Origin: Sphingobacterium humi | GTDB taxonomy: Bacteria > Bacteroidota > Bacteroidia > Sphingobacteriales > Sphingobacteriaceae | Assembly: GCF_009768885.1 (NCBI RefSeq) | Contig: NZ_WSQA01000011.1 | Location: 109,875 to 173,874 of the forward strand | Direction of reading: 5' to 3' | DNA length: 64,000 nt | Part shown: piece by piece, positions 7,945-15,780 of the stretch | Layout of the letters: every line of letters begins with the position of its first letter | How positions within the stretch are numbered: the first letter of the stretch is position 1 | Notes under the pieces: generated by a model | Databases searched by the model: none | Told to the model about the DNA's origin: nothing | The model's input: the letters and a program-made list of their open reading frames with translations, nothing else | Made by a program: the position numbers and the translations under genes

Positions 7945-8577
7945 TTAGTTTTGAGATAGGTAAGAAGCAACGCCCTCACGAGTAGCGTTCATTGCGTCTT
8001 TTCCTTCTTCCCAGTTCGCAGGACAAACCTCGCCGTGGGTTTGAACGTGCGTATAAGCATCGATTAAACGGATATATTCTTTCACGTTACGGCCTAATGG
8101 CATATCATTTACCGATTCGTGGAATACTTTACCTGTTTCGTCGATTAAGTAAGTCGCGCGGTAAGAAACAGCTGATCCTTCTACTAATGTTCCGTATTCA
8201 GGATGCTCTACTTCTTTCATTTCTAGGATGCCCAATACACTAGAAAGGTTGCGGTTTGTGTCAGCAATTAAAGGGTACTCTACACCTTCAATACCACCGT
8301 TATCTTTTGCGGTGTTTAACCAAGCAAAGTGAACCTCTGCAGAGTCACATGATGCACCAACTAATAGGGTGTTTCTTTTCTCAAATTCAGCAGCTGCTTC
8401 TTGGAAAGCGTGAAGCTCCGTCGGACATACGAAAGTGAAGTCTTTTGGATACCAGAACAACAATACTTTTTTGTTTTCTTGTTGCGCTTTCTCAAATAAA
8501 TTTAATGTAAAGTTGTCGCCTAAATAATCAATTGCATCAACTGTAATGCTCGGGAAATTTTTACCTGTAAAACTCAT
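7945..8577 (-). CDS. AhpC-type 2-Cys peroxiredoxin
   Basis: 210 aa, normal length for the family. The peroxidatic cysteine lies in DFTFVCPTE and the resolving cysteine near the C-terminus in GEVCPANWEEG. It reduces H2O2 and organic peroxides in the cytoplasm, recycled by a thioredoxin-like donor, probably the one encoded next to it. I chose ATG 8577 (MSFTGKNFP) over the longer frame beginning at 8613: a TATCTTTG promoter element at 8603-8610 would place transcription start inside that extension, and the extension has no homology to the family. Confidence 0.93.
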   Translation of the reverse strand: MSFTGKNFPSITVDAIDYLGDNFTLNLFEKAQQENKKVLLFWYPKDFTFVCPTELHAFQEAAAEFEKRNTLLVGASCDSAEVHFAWLNTAKDNGGIEGVEYPLIADTNRNLSSVLGILEMKEVEHPEYGTLVEGSAVSYRATYLIDETGKVFHESVNDMPLGRNVKEYIRLIDAYTHVQTHGEVCPANWEEGKDAMNATREGVASYLSQN

Positions 8578-8602
8578 AATATTATTCTTTTCTTTTGTGC
8601 CA

Positions 8603-8610
8603 CAAAGATA
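8603..8610 (-). promoter_or_regulatory. TAnnTTTG -7 promoter element of the peroxiredoxin gene
   Basis: TATCTTTG on the minus strand matches the Bacteroidota sigma-ABfr -7 consensus. It is 25 bp upstream of the chosen ATG, giving a short leader. No clear -33 TTTG is visible. Confidence 0.65.
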
Positions 8611-8879
8611 CACTTTTTTAAGCCTCCTTTTTATTGATAATCTTTATCTAGTATTGGTTTTGTCTATATGAGACAAGGGTCATTTATAAGTATGAGCTAT
8701 ATCACTAATCGCTTGTTTATTGGTAATGAGTGCTTAAGCTTTTTCTTCATTTAGCCTATGAATTGTATGCTGGTTTTAAGCTATAATAAAGAAAATTGGA
8801 AATCGCGAAATATAGACAGGAAATAAGGAAGTGAAATTAATATTTGCACATTTTTATTAAAATGCTAGTTTTGCTTCGC

Positions 8880-8951
8880 GGCCCTGTAGTTCAACGGATA
8901 GAATAGATGTTTCCTAAACATTTGATAGCAGTTCGATTCTGCTCGGGGCTA
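8880..8951 (+). tRNA. tRNA-Arg (anticodon CCT)
   Basis: Cloverleaf folded by hand: acceptor GGCCCTG with CGGGGCT (two wobbles), D stem GTTC/GAAT, anticodon stem GATGT/ACATT with loop TTCCTAA (CCT at positions 34-36), T arm AGCAG-TTCGATT-CTGCT, discriminator A. The CCA end is not encoded. It reads AGG codons. A strong terminator follows at once, and the accessory genes downstream (9374-15569) make it a possible integration target. Confidence 0.92.
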
Positions 8952-8954
8952 CTT

Positions 8955-8989
8955 AAGGAGACACCATATACAGGTTGTCTCCTTTTTTT
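8955..8989 (+). terminator. Terminator of tRNA-Arg
   Basis: AAGGAGACA / 12-nt loop / TGTCTCCTT followed by a run of seven T's, 3 bp after the tRNA. Confidence 0.85.
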
Positions 8990-9373
8990 ATGCCCATAAA
9001 AATCTGTGGCCCAAACTGTTAATGTTGGGTCATTTATAGTTCGATATTATGGGTGAAATCTGTAGACTTTTGTTGAAGACTAACTTAAAAACACACTCTA
9101 CTATTGCATTAAGACCTTTTTTTTAAAGTTCGATTTCTCATGTGGGATGGGGTTGCAAAGCTGAGTAATGAGTTTATTAGCCAGTTTGGAACGAAATGTG
9201 GTGGCTACTTTGGCAGAAATCTACACACTAAGAGCAGGTTATTCTTAGCTCTTTGCTATGTCTAAAATTTCGGGCGGCCCGTGACACGCAATAATTTTTA
9301 GAAAATGAATTAAACTCCTGTCAAATTCAATCCCACAGTATATTTTTAAATGAATTATACATAGTATTTTTCG
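8990..9373. other. Non-coding spacer after tRNA-Arg
   Basis: About 380 bp with no convincing reading frame, promoter or RNA. An isolated GC-rich CGGGCGGCCCG palindrome is at about 9273. I find no integrase remnant and no second copy of the tRNA 3' end that would prove an insertion here. Confidence 0.5.
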
Positions 9374-10363
9374 CTACTTGTCCTCAGGATTCCCGTTAAG
9401 AACTCTATCTAGCTCCTCCCGATACCTTTTTACATCCTCTGGGTTAGCGTAGGTTGTACTTACAGCGCTTCCATTTTCCCAATCTGTTGTACCAAAAGCA
9501 TACATGCTAGATAAGGCGTACGGCTTGTAAGTACCTTTTAATAGTGCTATGATGTCGAAGGCAAATTCCGAGAAGTAAGTTTCCGAGTGAGTTATTCTTG
9601 CTCTTAAATGGTATTTGCCGACTTTTTTGCATTTGGAGTGCGCCCAAAAGAGCAGGGAGTTGCGCCATGGTTCTTCTTCATCATACAGATACTCGAACAA
9701 AATCTTTCCACTGGAATATTTTTCGTGCGATTCTGGACGAAGGATGTAGCCGCCATAAAATCCTCTAAGGTCTGAACCATCTAAATAGGCATCGAGTGCT
9801 GCAAAATCTTTTTCATTGCTTTTGTGCAATTCAAAGAAAACAGTTGCACAAAAGAAAGTTTTGGGCAGATAAAATCTATAGTCATGGACTGAAGGTTTAG
9901 GGATCCCCATCAACGGTCTCAATTTCCTCAAATGCTCGACAACCTGTTTTACACTTTTTTTATTGAACACGGACTTTACCTCGATTACCCCATACACGTA
10001 TTCGACAGGGATGGCCCGTGATCTACCCGAGTCAGAAGAGTCTGGATTGTCCTCCACCCAAAGAATGGGCGATTCCATCTGGTCATAGATGATTACATCA
10101 TAATGCACCATGTGCTCGGAGTTAGGAATACCCTGTGAGACAATATAGCCAGAGGTGACGGCATATCGCTTTGGTAGGAAGTTGGTCAGCCAACTGCGAA
10201 ACTCAGCCTCAGCAACATTACCGTGTTCGGTCTGTACCGCTCTTTTACGGCTCTTCTCACGCGCCCTATCGTATGCCGCTAACATTTCATCTCTTGCCAT
10301 TAGGAACTGTTTCCAGCCCTGATTAGGTGCCTGTATCTTCATTGTAGGAATACCTTTCGCCAT
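9374..10363 (-). CDS. DUF6602-type protein with PD-(D/E)xK nuclease-like motif
   Basis: 329 aa, no signal peptide. The region around residues 50-135 has HGNVAEAEFRSWLTNFLPKRY, then YDVIIYD, then VEYVYGVIEVKS. The order E ... D ... E-x-K resembles the catalytic core of restriction-like nucleases, and the whole stretch matches what I remember of DUF6602 proteins (glycine, SGYIVS, DVIIYD, IPVEYV, VIEVK). The C-terminal half has no motif I recognise. It lies 173 bp downstream of the TrlF-like gene on the same strand, in a block that also encodes DarTG, so a defence role is inferred. Alternative start at residue 8 (MKIQAPN). Confidence 0.75.
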   Translation of the reverse strand: MAKGIPTMKIQAPNQGWKQFLMARDEMLAAYDRAREKSRKRAVQTEHGNVAEAEFRSWLTNFLPKRYAVTSGYIVSQGIPNSEHMVHYDVIIYDQMESPILWVEDNPDSSDSGRSRAIPVEYVYGVIEVKSVFNKKSVKQVVEHLRKLRPLMGIPKPSVHDYRFYLPKTFFCATVFFELHKSNEKDFAALDAYLDGSDLRGFYGGYILRPESHEKYSSGKILFEYLYDEEEPWRNSLLFWAHSKCKKVGKYHLRARITHSETYFSEFAFDIIALLKGTYKPYALSSMYAFGTTDWENGSAVSTTYANPEDVKRYREELDRVLNGNPEDK

Positions 10364-10536
10364 TAAATTTAACTGTACACACTAATTTACAAAATTAAAA
10401 CACAAAATGCAGGAGTGATCAATTCAGCATTGTACCATCAGTGTTCAAGTCCAAACCCTCCAAGGCTTGCTTCAGCAGCGTTGCTAAGTATATCCATTTG
10501 TATCGATTATTACAGTTTTTATAGGGTCATATCACT

Positions 10537-13437
10537 TTACTTAAATCCATATTTCTTTTCCCTGTACTGAAAAGCTGCTTCACCGCCTTCCAAAATATCA
10601 CAAACATGTTCTCTGATACCCATTTGTTTCAGAATGCCAACATTTGACGGTACTTTGAAAGTGTTTTCTAAAGCGCCCGAAATATATTCGAACTGAAATT
10701 TTTCATTTGATTTCCCTTTGTCTTGTCCATTCTGATTAGCAACAATCACCTGTTCAGCATCCGTAGAAACAACTAAATTTGCATTGTGTGTGACCAATAA
10801 GATTTGGCGCTGAATCTTTTTGCTCTTTACAAATTCATTTAGGTCATTAAAAATGGTTCTGTTATCCAAGTTATCTTCTGGTTGATCAATTAGAATTGGA
10901 TGTTCGGCATTACTCAAATGTAGAATGATTTGCATAAGCACCAGCCCCCGTTTTCCTGGAGACATTTGGAGGATGTCATCACCATTATAAATAATATTGT
11001 ACCTAAATTTAAAATTATCTTTGAGAAGTTGCAGTATTGCTTCTTTAGCCCCAAACCCTGATTTAAACTTTATGTTATGTTTTTCTGACGACCAAACTTT
11101 ATCATAAATGACCTCGATATTTTTAACATGGGTAGCCTCATCATAAACGTAATCATTTGCAGTATTAAAGCACGATCCAAAAATTGCATTGAAATTCGAC
11201 CTTCCATCTAATAAACTGCAGAATCCATTTTGAAAAGAAGATAAATCTAATTCTAAGGTAGTCTTTAAAATAAGTCCATTTCCAATTTCCGAAAGGGCGG
11301 GCTTAGAAATTTCTGTAAGAATTCTATTATAAGCATTTAATAACTTGCCAGTGCCTGCTAAAATTGTACCTTTTAGCAATTTGCCATAATCGGCAATCTT
11401 CTGCAATTGTTTTTGCTTTTCATCTATCTGCTTTATCTTCCCTTGGTCTTGCTCTAACTTTTCGTTTAGCGTATTTAACAAAACTTGATTGCTGATTTTC
11501 GCGTTGAAAGGGGTAAATTTGTTATTAAGGTCCATTAATGCTTGCGATTTTTTGCTAATCAAGCTATCGAAATTTTCTTTTGCCAAATTATATTTTTGAA
11601 GTAAGCTATCGAAGGCCGTATTCAATATTTGCTTATCAGCGTCTAGGTTTTCGTTGAGGTAGTTCTGTGCGTAACGATCACCATCACCATCTAAATCTGT
11701 CCAATAAGAAACATTTTCATCAAGAGTGCTAGCTGTATCAGCTTTAAGTGACTCCAATACGCCTATATAATCTGAAACTTTCTCCTTGTAGTTTTCAACC
11801 CTTTCTTTATTTTTTGTGACAATTTCTTTTTTCCTTACGAGTTTAGCAAATATTCTGTCCTCCTCGGGAGTAAACCCAGATTTGGATTTCAAATCGTTAA
11901 TCTCTTTCTGTATTGATAAGATGTTCGCTTCGATAGCGGCTTTATCACCGATTTCTTTGAGTTCCTTTTGTGCAATCTGGTAATTATCTTTTATAATAAA
12001 AATTTCGTTTATACTATTTGATATTTCAAGATTAATTTCTTGGATTTCTTGAACAACTTCCTCCTTGAACTCTTTAAAATCAGCATTTTGGGTTAAAATG
12101 GTGTCCAAAAGCTCAGCTAGCTTTTTCTCTCCTTTTTGCTCCGCAAGATGGTTAATATACATTTGCGGAACGTAGGTTATCTGGCGGGTTCGGGAGTCGG
12201 GATCGTCACTAAGTTTGTTGGCATGACCATCCTTCCATACAACTTCGAAGTCAAAATCATTTATCTTACTTTGAAGATTATATTCTTTTTCACCAACGAC
12301 ACCAAGTTTCTCTAATACCTGAATGGGATCGATTGTTTTGGCGATGTGATACAACAACAAAGACTTTCCGGAGGATTTACCTCCAATAATTACGTTTAAA
12401 TTGGGATTTAGTTCAACTGGCTCATTAGAAAAATAATCACCTTGATTGCCAAGAAATCTTATGCTGTCAATAACGTTGTAGTCAGTTTTAGCATCTGGCT
12501 TCTCATCCCTAATTAAGACACGGGTAAGTGGTTCATGAATTACCTGTTTCAAACCATTAAAGGTTGGGTCGGCCTTTATCCATGTAAAACATTTTCCCAA
12601 CCTATCTTTTTGAGTAAGATTTGTGGAATTATAATGAGCATCACTACAGTCCAAAAGTAAATTGTTAACTGCTTGTTCAGTCAATTTAGCTTTAGCATTA
12701 TGACATGCTTCCACCGTCTCAGATGAAATAAATACAAAATCTACCTTATTAATTACATCTTTTTTTTCAGCTATGCTTTGATCATTCCAAGATAAGCTTT
12801 CCCATTCCGTCTTCCCGATTGCCGTTAAACTATGACCTTTTAGATATGTACTCTCGCTTAGAAGTTTTAAAATATCTTCTTCATCTAAATTTAGGTTATT
12901 AAATCCTTCCTCTAGGTCGCTACCGTAATTTGGTAATTGCTCAGGAGTAACACTTTTCTTTATAGCCGCACCAAGGTCAACTAAGCTATCTCTTGTGATG
13001 AGGCCATTCCAGCTAATACCTGTATGCCCGGGGGAGAGATGATATTTAGAACTGAGGCCGTTCAAGAATTGACTTTCAATTATTTCAGGTTTTAGCTCAT
13101 CAGAAAAAATTACATGGAAATTAATTCTTTTAAAATCCTTATGACCGGCGAACTTTTTCACTCTAAATTCAACAACAGGTAGTATCGTTTTGATATTTTT
13201 GAGTCGACCGGATGCCTTATACTCCAAGACCTTTTTGTATCCTTCAATAAATAAGTAGTCGTTTATACCTATCACTTGAAATTCTTCGGGTAAAGATTCT
13301 AAGTCAGAAATGAAAGTTTCCCACTTATCATCTATATCACTTCCATTGAAATGTTGTATTAAGGAATAGGGTGTATGTATGTGTAGATCCCACTTTCGCC
13401 ATTCAGAACCTTTGGGGTAAGAAATATCATTACTCAT
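10537..13437 (-). CDS. TrlF-type protein: PHP domain fused to SMC/ABC-like ATPase
   Basis: About 966 aa. Residues ~10-300 are a PHP phosphoesterase domain (WDLHIHTPYS metal-binding motif, then GINDYLF). A Walker A (VIIGGKSSGKS) follows at ~355, a long coiled-coil region at ~460-690, and the second ATPase half at ~800-920 with LIDQPEDNLDN (Walker B) and LLVTHNANL (H-loop). This is the architecture annotated as TrlF-family AAA-like ATPase. Metal-dependent nucleic-acid cleavage controlled by an SMC-like ATPase is a plausible mechanism but not shown by sequence. I start at ATG 13437 because family members begin close to YPKGSEWRKWDLH and a -7 element lies at 13490; ATG 13479 is the alternative. 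Confidence 0.82.
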   Translation of the reverse strand: MSNDISYPKGSEWRKWDLHIHTPYSLIQHFNGSDIDDKWETFISDLESLPEEFQVIGINDYLFIEGYKKVLEYKASGRLKNIKTILPVVEFRVKKFAGHKDFKRINFHVIFSDELKPEIIESQFLNGLSSKYHLSPGHTGISWNGLITRDSLVDLGAAIKKSVTPEQLPNYGSDLEEGFNNLNLDEEDILKLLSESTYLKGHSLTAIGKTEWESLSWNDQSIAEKKDVINKVDFVFISSETVEACHNAKAKLTEQAVNNLLLDCSDAHYNSTNLTQKDRLGKCFTWIKADPTFNGLKQVIHEPLTRVLIRDEKPDAKTDYNVIDSIRFLGNQGDYFSNEPVELNPNLNVIIGGKSSGKSLLLYHIAKTIDPIQVLEKLGVVGEKEYNLQSKINDFDFEVVWKDGHANKLSDDPDSRTRQITYVPQMYINHLAEQKGEKKLAELLDTILTQNADFKEFKEEVVQEIQEINLEISNSINEIFIIKDNYQIAQKELKEIGDKAAIEANILSIQKEINDLKSKSGFTPEEDRIFAKLVRKKEIVTKNKERVENYKEKVSDYIGVLESLKADTASTLDENVSYWTDLDGDGDRYAQNYLNENLDADKQILNTAFDSLLQKYNLAKENFDSLISKKSQALMDLNNKFTPFNAKISNQVLLNTLNEKLEQDQGKIKQIDEKQKQLQKIADYGKLLKGTILAGTGKLLNAYNRILTEISKPALSEIGNGLILKTTLELDLSSFQNGFCSLLDGRSNFNAIFGSCFNTANDYVYDEATHVKNIEVIYDKVWSSEKHNIKFKSGFGAKEAILQLLKDNFKFRYNIIYNGDDILQMSPGKRGLVLMQIILHLSNAEHPILIDQPEDNLDNRTIFNDLNEFVKSKKIQRQILLVTHNANLVVSTDAEQVIVANQNGQDKGKSNEKFQFEYISGALENTFKVPSNVGILKQMGIREHVCDILEGGEAAFQYREKKYGFK

Positions 13438-13489
13438 AAAGCATTTAATTTCTACTAAATTAGGGTAAAATAATGACATTAGTAATTCT

Positions 13490-13497
13490 CAAAACTA
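13490..13497 (-). promoter_or_regulatory. Possible -7 element of the TrlF-like gene
   Basis: TAGTTTTG on the minus strand matches TAnnTTTG. It would start transcription near 13483, giving a ~45-nt leader to ATG 13437. No -33 element is evident. Confidence 0.4.
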
Positions 13498-13611
13498 GTC
13501 ACGTTATGATTGTATCAGTATATTAATTATTCAAGTAAATTCTTTGCATCCGAGATCGCTTCATAATCTTCAACGAGGTTAGACTTTCCGCAACTGCACC
13601 CTACGGAAAAA

Positions 13612-13636
13612 TGCTCAGCTATCGCTGGGCATTTTT
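13612..13636. terminator. Bidirectional terminator between DarTG and TrlF genes
   Basis: TGCTCAGC / TATC / GCTGGGCA with five A's on the left and five T's on the right works on both strands. It lies ~230 bp after the darG stop and separates the darTG transcript from the TrlF promoter region. The surrounding 390-bp spacer (13480-13869) shows no gene. Confidence 0.75.
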
Positions 13637-13869
13637 AGTATTTAGTAGGGAGTATTGAGTATTTAGAACTATGGCAAGACTGCTCTGTCGGAATTAGAGG
13701 CTATAAAAAGGCAGGTTTATTCGTAGACAGTTATTCTGAGCAATAATTAAAATAAAGGATATTCACCCAGAAATAAAGAATCCCAAATAACTAAAAAATG
13801 ATATCTTGAAATTCCGTGATATTAACGTAATATGGGATCTCAATATTAAGTGTAGAATACTATGAGGCT

Positions 13870-14928
13870 TTAAAAAGATTGAGTTTCAAATGTAGTTTTA
13901 TAATGATTTAAATAATTTAATACTTTTTCGACGATATCCCGTTTAAATAACTGTGTTTTTCGATCATTCCAGTTCTGTATCGAGCGCATAATATCATTAA
14001 TTGTTGCTTTAGGATTTTCATATAGAATAAAATCAACAGTAGCTAATATTTCAAGAGAAAGTTCCGAAGAAAAGCTAGAAATAAACTTTGCCATACTCTT
14101 TACAATGGCTGTCTCTTCACTTTTCATTTTATTATTAACATAAAAATTAACTTCATCCCACTTCTCATAATTTAATTGAAGGGGTTCAAAAGCCTTAAAT
14201 TCCCCTTGTTCTAAACCTTTTAAGTAAGTTCCATTTAAATAGTATAATACTTTTTCAACACCAATAGCATAAGGTCCGTATTTATAAGGAATAAATTGCA
14301 AATTCAATTTTTGTCCTTTTCTTTGAAGGAAATAAGCCAATTTATTTGCCGCAAAAATAGTAGCATATTCGCCTAAACTTTCAAAAACAAATAAAACATA
14401 TAAAAGAGAAGCTCTAGCAGGAGTTAGTTTCACTTCCTTCTTTTGTTCTTGTTTTTGTAATATTGATTTTATTTCTCTATTTGGCTCATATAGGTAAATA
14501 TCAACTTCAAGATCTGCTAATTTTTCATAGATCATTTCTTTTACAATTGTCCAGTCCAACCCCCCATTACCACAACCCAGTGGAGGTATAGCAATACTGT
14601 CAATTTCCTTATTGATAATTAATTCCTTTAGAGACTCTAACCCTAATTCTATATATCCATAATTGGACTTCTGCCTCCAGTGGGTTTTGGTTGGAAAATT
14701 AATTATTAATTTTTTACCCGTTTGCAAACTACTATCCCACACTGATAAAAGAGTTCCAGGCTTTAAATGCCCATCTTTACAAAAGTTTTTATACTCTTTA
14801 TGGTTTAAAGAAAAGGTTTCTTTAAACTGTAATGCAATACCTTTCCCCATTACTCCGACAGTATTAACCGTATTGACTAAGGCTGTTGCTTCACTTTCAA
14901 GTAAATTTCCTGTGCTAAGAGTAATCAT
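13870..14928 (-). CDS. darG: DarG-like antitoxin: macro-domain DNA ADP-ribosyl glycohydrolase
   Basis: 352 aa. Residues 1-155 are a macro domain: ALVNTVNTVGVMGKGIALQFK near the N-terminus and IPPLGCGNGGLDW at ~115-127, the ADP-ribose-binding loops of DarG-type enzymes. The C-terminal ~165 residues are helical and correspond to the extra domain of longer DarG proteins. Known DarG removes ADP-ribose from thymidine in DNA and also binds DarT. The gene starts 2 bp after the darT stop. Codon usage is more AT-rich than in the neighbouring metabolic genes, consistent with acquisition. Confidence in the pair is high because both partners are present in the expected order. Confidence 0.9.
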   Translation of the reverse strand: MITLSTGNLLESEATALVNTVNTVGVMGKGIALQFKETFSLNHKEYKNFCKDGHLKPGTLLSVWDSSLQTGKKLIINFPTKTHWRQKSNYGYIELGLESLKELIINKEIDSIAIPPLGCGNGGLDWTIVKEMIYEKLADLEVDIYLYEPNREIKSILQKQEQKKEVKLTPARASLLYVLFVFESLGEYATIFAANKLAYFLQRKGQKLNLQFIPYKYGPYAIGVEKVLYYLNGTYLKGLEQGEFKAFEPLQLNYEKWDEVNFYVNNKMKSEETAIVKSMAKFISSFSSELSLEILATVDFILYENPKATINDIMRSIQNWNDRKTQLFKRDIVEKVLNYLNHYKTTFETQSF

Positions 14929-14930
14929 TT

Positions 14931-15569
14931 TTAAAAATAATAGTTTTGTTGTACTTCAACTAAAAGCTGGACTTTATGTTGTGCAAGTATATTATCGACA
15001 GTCCTTTTAGCTTCATCATTATAAACGTATATAGAATCAATATATTCTAGTGGAACATGGTTTTGAACTAAAAATTCAGCTTGATATCTACGAGGTTTAT
15101 CTGTGTCATCTCCTTTCTTGGAGAAATCACAATTTATTATTATCGCCCAATCTACTTGGTTTATATATGTTATATCATTAAAATGATCGGTAATAAAAGT
15201 GTTCGCTTGACCATTTGTAAAGAACCATTTTGGAAGCGTTATTAACTTTTTTATTTCGCATCTTAAAACCATTATTTCTGAAGGATGCCTCTTCGGAACT
15301 AAAGGGCTTTGGTATCCTGTTTGAATATTAAATAACATTATTGATTTTGGAGTAAAATAAAATGATACATATTCTCCAATAGTTTTATAATCGGGAAGCT
15401 TTACCTCAGTACTGGCTCTAAAATCAATTATGGATGGATTACCAATGTTAACATAATTTTCATTGTAGTTAACCTGATTTTTTGAAACTAACCCATCACG
15501 AAGAATAAGTGGTAAATTATTAATATGAACTATCCTATAACAATATTGCTTACTCTCATTTATATTCAT
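14931..15569 (-). CDS. darT: DarT-like toxin: DNA thymidine ADP-ribosyltransferase (DUF4433)
   Basis: 212 aa, the normal length. The N-terminal YRIVHINNLPLILRDGL matches the DarT NAD-binding region (H and N followed by the GL turn). SFYFTPKSIML follows at ~70, and RRYQAEFLVQNHVPLEYI at ~165 carries the Glu expected as catalytic residue (AEFLV). DarT uses NAD+ to modify thymidine in single-stranded DNA and blocks replication, including that of phages. It is the first gene of the toxin-antitoxin operon, with darG 2 bp downstream. No truncation or missing motif was seen, so the toxin is likely active. Confidence 0.9.
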   Translation of the reverse strand: MNINESKQYCYRIVHINNLPLILRDGLVSKNQVNYNENYVNIGNPSIIDFRASTEVKLPDYKTIGEYVSFYFTPKSIMLFNIQTGYQSPLVPKRHPSEIMVLRCEIKKLITLPKWFFTNGQANTFITDHFNDITYINQVDWAIIINCDFSKKGDDTDKPRRYQAEFLVQNHVPLEYIDSIYVYNDEAKRTVDNILAQHKVQLLVEVQQNYYF

Positions 15570-15680
15570 TGTGAAATGTAAAAATAGAAACTTTAAGTAA
15601 TATACTGAAATCTTCGATTATATATTAAGGAAATGAATATTGTGCTGGGGCACTGGAACAAGCGACCTTTGATTTCTTTT

Positions 15681-15689
15681 CCCCCCCCC
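15681..15689. repeat. C9 homopolymer tract in intergenic region
   Basis: Nine consecutive C's in an otherwise AT-rich spacer between darT and the outer-membrane receptor, ~70 bp upstream of the receptor's -7 element. Confidence 0.85.
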
Positions 15690-15757
15690 TCAATTGTCTA
15701 TTTGAAAAAACAATGGTATAATTTGCTAATCCCTTCCTCAACTTTCCGCTCCTTTTC

Positions 15758-15765
15758 TACTTTTG
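15758..15765 (+). promoter_or_regulatory. TAnnTTTG -7 element of the beta-barrel receptor gene
   Basis: TACTTTTG, 15 bp before ATG 15781. It rules against the in-frame TTG at 15763 as a start. Confidence 0.55.
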
Positions 15766-15780
15766 GAAAAACTAAACCAA

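Noticed and set aside
15763..15780. Earlier TTG start for the beta-barrel receptor
   Set aside because: The TTG overlaps a promoter -7 element, and the signal peptide begins at ATG 15781.
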